From Agelas oroides (lineage: Eukaryota; Porifera; Demospongiae; Agelasida; Agelasidae), in the NCBI GenBank assembly GCA_949130485.1, contig OX422184.1, positions 75,001 through 139,000 on the forward strand: a stretch of 64,000 nt of DNA, read 5' to 3'. The position numbers and the translations under genes are program-made. The notes beneath the pieces are model-generated. The model did not search any database. It was not told where the DNA came from and worked only from the letters and a program-made list of their open reading frames with translations. This document shows positions 34,809 to 47,799 of this stretch, one piece after another. Every line of letters starts with the position of its first letter. The first letter of the stretch is position 1.

Positions 34809-37800
34809 CTATTGCACATCACTGCATGCACAGCTCATCACGCATACACTATTCCACAACACTGAATGCTACAGTACAACACTGCATATACCACTGCACA
34901 TTCACTGCATGCTATTATAAATCACTGCATGCTATAGTACAACACTGCATAAACTATTGCACATCACTGCATGCCATACTACATCATTGCATAATCTATT
35001 GCACATCACTGCATACAGTATTGCACACCACTGCATGTTATATTACATCACTGCATATACTACTGCACATTGCTGCATGCTATTGCATATCACTGCATAT
35101 GCCATTGCACATCACTGCATATACTGTACATCACTGCATGCTATATTACATCACTGCATATTCTATTGCACATTGCTGCATGCTAGAGTACATCACTGCA
35201 TATACCATTGCACATCACTGCATATACTATTACACATCACTGCATGTTATATTACATCACTGCATATACTACTGCACATTGCTGCATCCTATTGCATATC
35301 ACTGCATATACTATTGCACATCAATGCATGCTATAGTACATCACTGCATATACTATTGCACATCACTGCATATACTATTTCACATCACGGCATATATTAC
35401 TGCACATCACTGCATATACTATAGCACATCACTGCATGCTATATTACATCACTGCACATTCTATTGCACATTGCTGCATGCTTGAGTACATCACTGCATA
35501 TACCACTGTACATCACTGCATATACTATTACACATCACTGCAAGTTATATTACATCACTGCATATACTACTGCACATTGCTGCATGCTATTGCATATCAC
35601 TGCATATACTATTGCACATCAATGCATGCTATAGTACATCACTGCATATACTATTGCACATCACTGCATATACTATTTCACATCACTGCATATACTATAG
35701 CACATCACTGCATCCTACATTACATCACTGCATATTCAATTGCACATTGCTGCCTGGTAGAGTACATCATTGCATATACCATTGCACATCACTGCATATA
35801 CTATTGCACATCACTGCAAGCTATATTACATCACTGCATGCCAAACTACATCACTGAATATACTACTGCACATTGCTGCATGCTATTCCATATCACAGCA
35901 TACACTTCCACATCACTGAATGCTACAGTACAACACTGCATATACCATTCACATTCACTGCATGCTATTGTAAATCACTGCATATACTATTGCAAATCAC
36001 TGCTTGCTATAGTACATCACTGCATACACTATTGCACATCACTGCATGCAATATTACATCACTGCATATACTATTGCACACCACTGCATGTTATATTTAA
36101 TCACTGTATATACTACTGCACATTGCTGCATGCTATTGCATATCACTGCATATACTATTGCACATCACTGCATGTTATATTACATCACTGCATATACTAC
36201 TGCACATTGCTGCAGGCTATTGCATATCACTGCATATGCCATTGCACATTCACTGCATGCTATTGTAAATCACTGCATGTACTATTGCACATCACTGCAT
36301 GCTATAGTACATCACTGCATACACTACTGCACATCACTGCATGCAATATTACATTACTGCATATACTATTGCGCATTGCTGCATGCTATTGCATATCAGT
36401 GCATCTATTGTTGCACATCAATGCATGCAATAGTACATCACTGCTTATACTACTGCACATCACTGCATGCTATATTACATCACTGCATTATTGCACTTTC
36501 CTGCATGCTAGAGTACACCACTGCATAATCTATTGCACATCATTGCATATACTATTGCACACCACTGCATGTTTATTACATCACTGCATATACTACTGCA
36601 CATTGCTGCATGCTATTGCATATCACTGCATATGCCATTGCACATTCACTGCATGCTATTGTAAATCACTGCATATACTATTGCACATCACTGCATGCCA
36701 TAGTACATCACTGCATACACTATTGCACATCACTGCATGCAATATTACATCACTGCATACACTATTGCACATCACTGCATATACTATTGCACATCACTGC
36801 ATGCCATATTACAAAACTCCATATACTATTGCAATTCACTGCATGATGTATATCACTGCATATACTACTGCACATTGCTGCATGCTTTGCATATCACTGC
36901 ATATACTATTGCACATCACTGCATGTTATAGCATATCACAGCATATACTATTGCACATCTGCATATTATAGCATATCACTGCATATACTATTGCACATCA
37001 CTGCATATACTATTCCACATCACGCATATACTATTGAACATCACTCATGCCATTCATATTACATCACTGCATGCTATTGTAAATCACTGCATGTACTATT
37101 GCACATCACTGCATGCTATAGTACATCACTGCATACACTACTGCACATCACTGCATATACTATAGCACATCACTGCATGCTATATTACATCACTGCATAT
37201 TCTATTGAACATTGCTGCATGCTAGAGTACATCACTGCATATACCATTGTACATTACTGCACATACTATTACACATCACTGCAAGCTATATTACATCACT
37301 GCATATACTATTGCACATCGCTGCATGCTATTACATATCACTGCATATGCTATTGCACATCACTGGATGTTGTAGTATATAACTGCATAAACTATTGCAC
37401 ATCACTGCATGCCATACTACATCATTGCATAATCTATTGCATTTCACTCCATATACTATTGCACACCACTGCATGTTATATTACATCACTGCATATACTA
37501 TTGCACACCACTGCATGTTATATTACACCACTGCATATACTATTGCACACCACTGCATGTTATATTACATCACTGCATATACTACTGCACATTGCTGCAT
37601 GCTATTGCATATCACTGCATATGCCATTGCACATTCACTGCATGCTATTGTAAATCACTGCATGCAATATTACATTACTGCACATACTACTGCGCATTGC
37701 TGCATGCTATTGAGTATCACTGCATCTATTGTTGCACATCACTGCATGCAATACTACATCACTGCATATACTACTGCATATCACTGCATATACTACACAA

Positions 37801-40048
37801 CATCACTGCATGCTATATTACATCACTGCATATTCTACTGCACATTGCTGCATGCTAGAGTACATCACTGCATATACCATTGCACATCACAGCATATACT
37901 ATTACACATGACTGCAAGCTATATTACATCACTGCATATACTACTGCACATTGCTGCATGCTATTGCATACCACCGCATATGCTATTGCACATCACTGGA
38001 TGTTATCGTATGTAACTGCATATACTATTGCACATCACTGCATGCTATAGTACAACCTGCATAAACTATTCCACATCACTGCATGCCATACTACATCACT
38101 GCATATACTATTGCACATCACTGCATATACTATTGTACATCACTGCATGTTATATTACATCACTGCATATACTACTGCACATTGCTGCATGCTATTGCAT
38201 ATCACTGCATATACTATTGCACATCAATGCATGCTATAGTACATCACTGCATATACTATTGCACATCACTGCATATACTATTTCACATCACGGCATATAC
38301 TACTGCACATCACTGCATATACTATAGCACATCACTGCATGCTATATTACATCACTGCACATTCTATTGCACATTGCTGCATGCTTGAGTACATCACTGC
38401 ATATACCATTGTACATCACCGCATATACTATTACACATCACTGCATGTTATATCACATCACTGCATATACTATTGCACATTGCTGCATGCTATAGTATAT
38501 CCCTGCATATACTATTGCACATAACTGCATATACTTTTGCATATCACTGCATTTTATAACAGATCACTGATATACTATATAACATCACTGCATATACTAT
38601 TGCACATCACTGCATGTTATACTACATCACTGCATATACTATAGCACATCACTGCATGTTATACTACATCACTGCATATACTATAGCACATCACTGCATA
38701 TAGTATTGCACATCACTGCATGCCATACATCCGGGCATATACTATTGCAGATCACTGCATCCCATATTACATCACGCATATACTATCGCACATCACTGCA
38801 TATACATTGCACATCATTGCATGTTATATTACATCACTGCATATACTACTGCACATTGCTGCATGCTATTGCATATCACTGCATAGACTAGTCCACATCA
38901 CTGCATGTTATAGCAGATCACAGCATATACTATAGTATTCCACTGCATTAGTATTTCACATCACTGCATATACTATTGCACATCACTGCATGCCATGCTT
39001 ATCACATCACAACATTACTATTGCATATCACTATACATAAGCTATAGTACATCACTGCATACACTATTGCACATCACTGCTTGCAATATTAACTCACTGC
39101 ATATACTAATGCACATCACTGCATATACAATTGCACATCACTGCATGCCATAGTACATCCGGGCATATACTATTGCACATCACTGCATGCCATATTACAT
39201 CACTGCATATACTATCGCACATCACTGCTATACTATTGCACATCACTGCATGTTATATTACATCACTGCATAGACTACTGCACATCACTGCATGTTATAG
39301 CATATCACTACATATACTATTCACATCATTGCATATACTATTGCATCTCACTGCACATACTATTGCACATCACTACATGTTATATTACATCACTCCATAT
39401 ACTACTGCACATTGTTGCATGCTATTGCATATCACTGCATATGCCATTGCACATTCACTGCATGCTATTGTAAATCACTGCATGTACTATTGCACATCAC
39501 TGCATGCTATAGTACATCACGGCATACACTATTGCACGTCACTGCATGCAATATTACATTACTGCATACTACTGCGCACTGCTGCATGCTATTGCATATC
39601 ACTGCATCTATTGCACATCACTGCATGCAATAGTACATCACTGCATATACTACTGCACATCACTGCATATACTATAGCACATCACTGCATACTATATTAC
39701 ATCACTGCATATTCTATTGCACATTGCTGCATGCTAGAGTACATCACTGCATATACCATTGCACATAACTGCATATACTATTTCACATTGCTCATACTAT
39801 TGCATATCACTGCATATGCTATTGCACATCACTGCATGCCTTACTACGTCACTGCATATACTACTGCACTTGCTGCACGCTGTTGCATATCACTGCATAT
39901 ACTATTGCACATCACTGCATGCTATAGTACATCCCTGCATATACTATTGCACATAACTGCATATACAATTGCACATCACTGCATTTTGTAACACATCACT
40001 GATATCCTATATTACATCACTGATATCCTATATTACATCACTGCATAT

Positions 40049-40627
40049 CCGTATAGCGGGTTATTTCCGTGGGGTGCTAATTTTCGTTATTTTCGTGGTC
40101 AACTCTGGTGTCACGAAATTTTCCACCCACGAAATTTTCTACTCACACTGTAGCTCTGTGCTAACGTTCGGACCGGGTGACGTTCTTTTTCGCTACTTGT
40201 GCCCAGTTGACAGTGCCCTTGATCCGTAGGGTCCCCTTTCTCAAGCTGTCTCGTGTGTGGTGATACATGGAGGAAGTCAACAGAGAAGTGACGGAACAGG
40301 GCAGAAGCACGACCAAGAAACGGGACCAGTACCTCTCGTTCAGGTATGCGAGCACCAACGGACTTCGTGGTTTGTAGACATGGTAGCCTACCATGCAAGA
40401 CTCGACACTGAAGCGCTCCATCTTTTCTCTAGTCTCGCGTAGCCAGACTCTTTCCGGTGAGAGTCTGGCTACACGTTCCTCGCCGAAACAGCATCGCGTG
40501 TACCGAGTTCAAAGTTCACATTACGTTATATGCGAGCCACGAAATTTAAAACCACGAAATTTAATTCTGAGGGCCTCTTCCAGCTTTTCACAAAAATTTC
40601 CACCCACGAAAATAACCCGCTATACGG
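40049..40627. mobile_element. TA-flanked DNA transposon (CCGTATAGCGGGTTATTT ends), 579 bp, copy A
   Basis: Ends CCGTATAGCGGGTTATTT and AAATAACCCGCTATACGG are inverted. TA follows the right end, and the left flank reads TAT, consistent with a TA duplication that lost an A. A 436-bp relative in the opposite orientation is at 57460-57895. The extra length of copy A includes a palindromic insertion around 40433-40475 (GCGTAGCCAGACTCT...AGAGTCTGGCTAC). It is non-coding. TA flanks suggest a Tc1/mariner-type mobiliser. Confidence 0.9.
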
Positions 40628-41491
40628 TACTATTGCACATCACTGCATCTTATATTACATCACTGCTATACTACTGCACAATGCTGGATGCTATCGCATA
40701 TCACTGAATATACTATTACACATCACTGCACGTTATAGCATATCACTGCATATACTATTGCACATCACTGCATATACTATTGCAGATCACAGCATGCCAT
40801 ATTACATCACTGCATATAATATTGCATATCACTGCATATACTACTGCACATCACTGCATGCTACATCACTGCATACACTACTGCACATTGCTGCATGCTA
40901 TTGCATATCACTGCATATACTATTGCACATCACTGCATGCTACAGCTCATCACTGCATACACTTTCCACATCACTGAATGCCACAGTACAACACTGCAGA
41001 TACCATTGCACATTCACTGCACGCTATAGTAAATCACTAAATATACTATTGCATATCACTGCTGCGATAGTACATCACTGCATACACTATTGCACACCAC
41101 TGAATGCATTACACCACTGCATATACTATTGCACATCACTGCATGCTATATTACATCACTGCGTATACTATTGCACATCACTGCATATACTATTTCACAT
41201 CACTGCATATACTATTGCACATTGCTGCATGCTATTGCATATCACTGAATATACTATTGCACATCACTGGATGTTATAGTGTATCACTGCATACACTATT
41301 CCACATCACTGATGCTACAGTACAACACTGCATATACCATTGCACATTCACTGCATGCTGTTGTAAATCACTACATATACTATTGCACATCACTGCATGC
41401 TATAGTACATCACAGCATATACTATAGCACATCACTGCATGCAATATTACATCAATGCATATACTATCGCACATCACTGCATATACTATAG

Positions 41492-41590
41492 GGATACATG
41501 GACAGGGAGAGGAACAGATAGACAGGGACAGGAATATGAACAGGGACAGATGGACAGGAACATGGATGAGAAGGACAGGGACAGGTAAGA
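41492..41590. repeat. Imperfect GGACAG/GGAACA simple repeat
   Basis: About 100 bp of degenerate GACAGGGACAGGAAC-like units follow the end of the satellite. Confidence 0.75.
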
Positions 41591-42884
41591 GGGGCAAAGG
41601 CCTTTTGTGTGTTAATGGCTTTCAGAAAAGCCAGTTGAGACTATACATTCAGAATAGGGTTGGCACCATCTTTTCACTAGCCCAGCACTGCTTCCATGCA
41701 TAGATGTGACCTCCAAACCTCCTCCCAGTGACCATCACAAGTAGCTCTACCATTTCTCCCCATGATAGATGCATGCTAGATATAGATCTATGTAATTACC
41801 TTAAGGGAAGCATTTACCTGCCCAACATACATACATGATTACAATTCTCACAAAATTGTGAGAACAATGGACATTACGTGCTATTGGGGCAGACAGCTGT
41901 AAATCAGTTGCACCTTGAAATGCAACTGGTATTTACCTGCAATGCTACAATTCTGATTATATACAGTTCAGAATATTAAAAAAAAATAGTAGCTAAGTGT
42001 AGGCTAATTAGCTCTTAACTGCACAAACAAAAACACAAACTAAATTGCATCAGTTTCTGTTTCTACCTATGAAAGCTAAAGTACCACCTGCAAAACACAA
42101 TGCTGGTTACAAAAACCAAAAGCAATACAAAGCATCATGGAGCCCCAAACTTAACACAGTTGTGAACAATGTTCACAACTGCATTGTAATTAAAATAAGT
42201 ATGTGTGCATTTACCTACACCCTAACCTACACCTGGTACAAACCTCACCAGTTTGTCAGGCACTTAAGTAACGTGCTAAATATGCATTCACAGTATTTAG
42301 CTACCTCCTAACCTACCTGCACACACCTGCATTCTGCCAAAGGCAAAATGTAGTTAATATCTACACTAGGTACCTTGAAGTCTTGTACTAAGTCTTGCTG
42401 TTTAGAGGACTGCTTTACGATGTGGAGTATTCCGTGTGAGACTAGAAGGGAATTGGGAGGGGCAAGAGGGAAGAGAAACACGAGAACAACAGACAGCAGG
42501 ATATTTTAAGACAACACAAGCCATGCATATTGGTAGGTTCAGTTTGTTGGCATGCACACATCTTGCTGCTTCGGAATATGCTTCAGATTTATTTAGACTA
42601 GATGGGAAAAATAGAAAGGGGGGCAAGAGGGGAGAGACACAGGACAGATTTAAGCAGGCAGCAGAGTATATTTTCTTGGACAAGCCATGCACACAAGAGT
42701 GCAACACAAGTTTTACTCTTTAAGTCAAGTACATCACCATCTTGACGTCTTGGGAGAGGAGCACTCAATAATGGTATCTCCCTCACACCCTCTATCTTCC
42801 TCTCCCACTCATCCCACACCCCACACACCCCTTCACATACTCATGCACCCACACACTTTCAAGCTCCCAAGCCTTCATATCACA
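41591..42884. other. AT-rich stretch without a recognised gene
   Basis: The short ORFs (up to about 100 codons) show no family features. A small direct repeat is visible: GGCAAGAGGGRAGAGA and the nearby CAAGCCATGCA occur at 42461-42530 and again at 42622-42692. I found no continuation of the kinase pseudogene C-terminus. Confidence 0.5.
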
Positions 42885-44649
42885 TCTCTAGATCTTTTGC
42901 ACTTGGGTCGATCTGTATTGGTCTTCCTCTCTGGGATCTTGCAGATACAAAACAGATGTTCATCAAAAATTGGTGGATAGCTAGAGCACGGAGGATGGAA
43001 GATGAAGAGGGAGAGGGAGAAAGGGAGGAAAGGAAGGGGACAGAAAGGGAGGGGAGGGAATGAAGGAGAAAGAGGAGGAAAGAGAAATGTGGAGAATGGG
43101 AAAGATGAAATTTCACCACCGCCCACACCCACCCACTTTCCACAACCCACATCCCCACTTACCCCACAAGCATCTCACAGATGAGATACCAAGTGCCCAC
43201 CAATCCACCTCCTTCCCGTGCCTCTGTCTCTGGATGATCTGTGAAGCCAGGTACTGTGGCGTACCACAGTGGGCAGGAGGAGAGGTGAGCCCATGTGGAA
43301 TCAGTCTTTCTACCATTTGTGGGAATATTTCCCAGGCCGTTTACAGTTTTCCGAGTGACAGAAAGTGGCCTGCGAACACAGCTAGTGTTCAAAAGCACTA
43401 GTCTTATTCTACTAGTATACACTTGAATAACACAAGTGACAACTGAAAACGTGGGGAAGAGGGGGAGAGAGGGAGAGGGGGAGAGGAGAGGGGGAGAGGG
43501 GGAGGAGAGGGGGAGAGGGGGAGAGGGGGAAGAGTACAGACTTAAGTGCCATGATAGATGGTGACTAATGGGGAGAGGGAAAAAAGGGAGAGGAGGGAGG
43601 GGGACGGAGGAGGGGAGGGAGGAGGGAAGGGAGAGTAAGGTTAGAAAAGAGGGAGAGGCAGGGGAGGGGTAGCAAGGTTAGAAATGAGAGGGAGAGGGAG
43701 GGGGAGGGGAGGGAAGAGGGAGAGAAGAAAGGGAGGGGAGGGAAGAGGGGTAGGAAAGAGGGGGAGGGGAGGAGGAAAGAGGGGGAGGGAGAATGGAAGG
43801 GGAGGAGGGGGAGAGAAGAGAGGAAGGGTGAGGAAGAGGGAGGGGGAGGGAAGAGGGATGGAGGGAGGAGGGGGTGAGGGGGAGGGGAGAGAGGGTGGAA
43901 GGGGAAGGAGGGAGGAGAGAGGGAAGGAGGGATGGAAGGGGAAGGAATCAGGAAAGGGAGAGGGAGGGAAGAGAGGGAGGAAAGAGGGAGGAGGGAAGAG
44001 AGGGAGGGAGGGGAGAGGGAGGGGGAGGGAAGAGGGAGGGGAGAGAGGGAGGAGGGGGAGGGAGGAGGGAGGGAGGGGAGGGGTGGAGGGGGAAGGGTGG
44101 AGGGGAGGGAGGAGGGGAAGGAGGGGAGGGAGGAAGGGGAGGAAAAGGGAAGAGGGAGGGAGGAGGGGAAGGAGGGAGTGGGAGTAGGGTTACGGAAGAG
44201 AGGGAGGGTTGGGAGGAGGCAAGGGGAAGGATGGAGGAAGGTGGAGGGAAATGGGAGAGGGAGAGGGGAGAGGGAGGAGGGGAGGGAGGGAGGAGGGGAG
44301 GGAGGAGTGGGAGGGAGGAGGGGAGGGAGGAGGGGAAGGGAGGGGAGGGAGGAGGGGGAGGGAGGAGGGGGAGGGAGGAGGGGGAGGGAGGAGGGGGAGG
44401 GAGGAGGGGGAGGGAGGAGGGGGAGGGAGGAGGGAGGGAGGAAGGGAGGAGGGGGAGGGAGGACGGGGAGAAAAGAGAGGGAGGTGGAGAGAAGTGAGGC
44501 AGACTCACATGTTGAATGCAGAATGGAAGAATGGATTTCTCGCTGTTGAGTGCTCCACTCGTCTCACCAGAATCATCTCTGAGAGTCAATCTTGAGAGCA
44601 AAAAAATTCTTCGTGGGGATGTCTCTAGCCAACACCACATGACCTGTGC
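42885..44649 (-). pseudogene. PKA-type (AGC family) protein kinase catalytic subunit pseudogene
   Basis: Three exon-like blocks on the - strand match the cAMP-dependent kinase catalytic domain. Block 1 (44649-44509, acceptor CACACACAG, donor GTGAGT) has the glycine-loop region TGTGHVVLARD, FFALKI, then VEHS and NSEKSIL in two other frames. Block 2 (about 43300-43163, donor GTAAGT) has [12 protein letters not shown] and EVDWWALG, then after a one-base loss near 43187 LICEMLVG. Block 3 (42980-42885) begins YPPIFDEH in exact splice phase with block 2, then shifts frame near 42925 to IDPSAKDL. No HRD, DFG or intervening region is found. That span is occupied by a purine tract. Retained introns make it an unprocessed, inactivated copy. 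Assembly indels could account for some shifts, but not for the missing centre. Confidence 0.82.
43441..44490. repeat. Purine-rich (GGGAGG/GGGGAGA)n low-complexity tract
   Basis: About 1 kb of almost pure G and A on the + strand, with a more regular 12- to 13-bp GGAGGGAGGAGG(G) core near 44330-44440. It sits inside the kinase pseudogene where the catalytic-loop exons would be. The Arg/Gly/Glu-rich + strand ORFs and Pro/Ser-rich - strand ORFs are composition artefacts. Confidence 0.92.
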
Positions 44650-44942
44650 CTGTGTGTGGGTGTGTGGGATGGTGGGTGCATGAGGTGGAGGGTGTGTGGG
44701 GTGGTGTGTTGGGTGGAGAGTGTGGGTGAAAGTGTACAGGCAGAGGAAACGTGTGTATAGAAGGGTGTGAGTGTTGGTAAGGTCTGATGGAGGAGGGTAC
44801 ATGTCTTGTCACACTAGGTTTGTTCAATCTTGTAACATTCACTGGCCACAATTGCAGATGGTTTAATAAATAATGAACTATTACTTAGGCAACACACTGG
44901 ACCAGATATAAGCAACATTCTTACACATTGCCTAGGTAACAG

Positions 44943-45085
44943 GTTATATCATTTGATGGGTGAGAAGGCAATATGGCTCGATATTGCACGAGTGTGTGGC
45001 CATATTTTCACGAGCCGCGGCAAGTGAAAATACAGCACAAGAGTGCAATATGCAATTGCCTTCTCACACATCAAATAATACATTT
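44943..45085. mobile_element. Foldback element with ATTTGATGGGTGAGAAGGCA arms
   Basis: Two arms of about 65-70 bp, joined near CCGCGG (45015-45020), are inverted copies. Left ATTTGATGGGTGAGAAGGCA mirrors right TTGCCTTCTCACACATCAAAT, and both sides share TATTGCAC and TATTTTCAC blocks. It is non-coding. Confidence 0.8.
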
Positions 45086-45189
45086 ATTATATACTACTGT
45101 CATTTTAGTGGCACCTACAAGATAGACAGCTACTGCACATGCGCAGTACAAAGGTCATTGCTGCGTTACATATTTAATGAGCTTCAGGC

Positions 45190-45318
45190 TGCTGGCGTCT
45201 TTCGGCGCCAAAGCACGGGGTTCACTAAGTTCACCCAACTCCATGTGGTGACGTCATAAACTGTAATGTGCGCATTGCGCGCGCAGAGCGCTATGGAACT
45301 GGATCCAGGCATGTAGCA
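45190..45318. repeat. Inverted repeat pair, left copy (partner 47800-47935)
   Basis: GGGGTTCACTAAGTTCACCC, CTCCATGTGGTGACGTCA, GCGCATTGCGCGCGC and ATGGAACTGGATCCAG occur here and, inverted, at 47800-47935. The two may be long terminal inverted repeats of a 2.7-kb element or two separate insertions. This copy contains a perfect TGACGTCA (CRE-like) octamer at 45249-45256. Confidence 0.7.
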
Positions 45319-46612
45319 CATTAGTCTCGCAAGCCACACCTCTCTGCGAAGGGCTAGATCCTCGAGTCGAGTTTGAGTTGCTGGAGGGCATGCAGCAACA
45401 AAACACCAGTCGAACAAGACATCAGGTAGTCTGTATTGTATTCAAAGAGATTGTGCAACTTAATTTTATAGCAAGAAAATTATGTAGCTAATACTGGACT
45501 CGTGTAAAAAACCCCAACAGGTACAGTCAGTATTTTAATATTGAGTACTGTGATCATGTTCATCCCTAGCTTGTGATCTAACCTGTTACCTACTAAAACT
45601 AAGACTTTCCTACTAAGACCAAGGGGTAGTCACATGCCGTGTGTTCAAGCGTTTGCGACTGGGATCAAGGTTTTTGATTGGCAAAAAGTGTGCTTAATTG
45701 CTTGATCGTTCCCTTCTGTGTTCTTGATCCATTGATTTGAGCAGTTCAGAGGTCACCTTGATCAGCCCCCAAAAAGGGCTTTGATCACTTGATTCAATTT
45801 TGATCCCGGTCGCAAATGCTTCTACATGGGACATATAAGTGACTACCCCTTGTAAGACAGGGCCGTAGCCACCGGTCCGGTTAGTCCGGTTTCAACCGGA
45901 CCACTTATTCCCTCACCCATAGCTTGCTTGGCGTCGCCAAATAGGGCCAATGCTCGGCAAACGCCCATGGCACCCACACAGCATGGTGACATGTTGCAAC
46001 ATAATACAAGATGGCTGCGAACAGTGCGAAAGACCGAGTCTTCCAACAATTTTCCGTTCTTCCAACCGAACGATCTGCAAAGGGTGTGGCTTGTGAGATT
46101 AGCGAACGACTGGAAAGCCGAAACCATGCAGTGCTATATGGCGCAACAGGCAGAAAGGGTAGATGTTCATGCATATAAAACTCTGTCGTCTGGCCTCCAA
46201 GAAGCATCGTTTTGGCCCAAAAATGGTCTCGGAAGCAACCTCATAACCTCTAAATCCAAAAAATTTTCTGGGGGGCATGCCCCCAGACCCCCCTACCTGT
46301 TCCGTACGTGCTTACGCACGCACCATGCACTAACCTGGCCACTCCATATTTGATGGCTACGGCACTGTAAGACTAAGGTCCCAGTTAGACAGGATTCCTC
46401 ATGTTTTTGCAGGTTGCTATGACAAAGTGTAGCCTCCTTCCCAGACTCTCAGTGTATCCTCACTTGATTTATTGCAAGCTTATTAGTGGAGCCCGGAAAT
46501 GAGTTAGGCCATGTAGTCATGTACCCATCGTTGGTTGCTTGCTGTTTCCAGAGCAGAAACTGCAAGCAGCATATTAAAGTTGGATAGAAACCAGGATAAG
46601 TGTCTTAGCATC
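45319..46612. other. No recognised gene; probable transposon debris
   Basis: The segment 45860-46350 contains GGGGGGCATGCCCCCAGACC and a partial frame (NLITSKSKKFSGGHAPRPP). That pattern is familiar from repetitive hAT-type debris, but it is not diagnostic. The rest shows nothing I can name. Confidence 0.35.
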
Positions 46613-46621
46613 AGGCTTATG

Positions 46622-46907
46622 TAGCCTCGTTCCCAGGCCTTCCCCATTTTTACCTTCCGTTTGTGTTCACAATAATACACGGGAGTGGAAGACCAGTGTT
46701 TTTACCTTCCGTTTGTGTTCACAATAATACACGGGAGTGGAAGACCAGTGTTTTTACCTTCCGTTTGTGTTCACAATAATACAAGGGAGCGGAAGACCAG
46801 CTGGTCTTCCGCTCCCGTGTATTATTGTGAATGCTAGTCTTCCGCTACCGTGTATTATTGTGAATGCAAACGGAAGGTAAAAACGGGGGAGGCTGGGAAT
46901 GAGGCTA
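46622..46907. mobile_element. Foldback miniature transposon (TAGCCTCGTTCCCAGG family), copy 3
   Basis: TAGCCTCGTTCCCAGGCCTT at the left is mirrored by GGAGGCTGGGAATGAGGCTA at the right. The perfect 9-bp duplication AGGCTTATG flanks it (46613-46621 and 46908-46916). Its left arm contains three tandem 52-bp units, starting at 46651, 46703 and 46755, each with TACCTTCCGTTTGTGTTCAC. Inverted versions of the unit follow in the right arm, so most of the element can fold on itself. Confidence 0.93.
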
Positions 46908-46916
46908 AGGCTTATG

Positions 46917-47799
46917 CTAGTTTAAACGTCTGTGGAGCAATTTGACACACACTGTACCCCATATGAGAACATTGTCATGGAAACTGGGGGCAGAGAGGCT
47001 TTTGTGATAGGGAGGAGCAAGGTAAAATTAAAGAAGATGTAAATGTTCTTCAGCACTAAACTGTCGGCATTATGAGATCAAGATTTTAAATGCAATTATG
47101 ACATTCTTTGTGTAGTAAGCAACCATTACATATGACAAGACATGTCCCTCAAAACATGAGACATTTGTGAGAGTATGGCAATGAGACTACTTTGGGAGTA
47201 CACTTCAACAGATTGCACTGTGCATGATTCAGTTTGCAAGAGCAGTTTTCTCTGAAAATAGTGTATGTACACTAGAGTTCAGTATTCTTGTTAAAAAGTT
47301 GCACATCTTCGGACACAATACAGACTCTGTGATTTTTCTGGTGTTTTGTTTTGCTGCATGCCTTCCAGCAACTGTTTTGCATGACTTGCTGAGGCACAAG
47401 TTTTTAGTATCTTAAATAATGCAGTCAAGTGAAACCGTACCCCAAGATGCTCACACAAAATTTGTTCTTGTACTCAGATTGTAGTAAACATTTAGGTCAT
47501 CACATGCAAACTAGAACTTACTATAAAAAATCTGCACATGGCTCATGATCACTAGTATAGACTGGTGAAGCTAGACCTGAGCGTGAAAGACTAGGCTAGT
47601 AAGTCACACAGCATGTTACTGAGCTAGCTGTTGCACTCACAAAGGCATGAGAAAGGTACTGAAGCTCTTCAGGTCCGGAAATTATGCTGAATTTAGTTCA
47701 CAGAGTTACTGTAAGTATAAAACTACGACCAGTAAAACTATAGCAAGCTGTAAGTGAAAGTTTACCTCACAAGGGACTTTATACTGAGCTTCTTCCAAT
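46917..47799. other. Stretch without a recognised gene
   Basis: AT-rich sequence with short ORFs only. No family motif, RNA gene or clear repeat is seen. Confidence 0.5.

Larger units (their letters stand above)
34356..41491. repeat. About 22-bp satellite (CATCACTGCATATAC-type), 7 kb, interrupted twice
   Basis: ACTGCAT recurs at about 22-bp intervals, embedded in variants of CATCACTGCATATAC, TATTGCACATC and GCATGCTAT. Larger blocks are duplicated: for example the stretch around 35330-35440 resembles 38210-38340. Transposons interrupt it at 34549-34808 and 40049-40627. Long apparent + strand ORFs rich in His, Cys, Tyr and Leu arise because three units make 66 bases without a stop in some frames. 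Confidence 0.95.

Noticed and set aside
34356..41491. Long + strand ORFs rich in His, Cys, Tyr and Leu (up to 511 codons), resembling a metal-binding repeat protein
   Set aside because: Three 22-bp units give 66 stop-free bases, so long frames are expected. Several frames are open at once and no start context or unique domain is present.
43684..44549. Arg/Gly/Glu-rich ORFs that look like RGG-box proteins
   Set aside because: They are translations of a GGGAGG purine tract in several frames, and the opposite strand is equally open.
45843..46353. Overlapping ORFs of 94-141 codons on both strands
   Set aside because: They lie in probable transposon debris and overlap on opposite strands with no domain I can identify.
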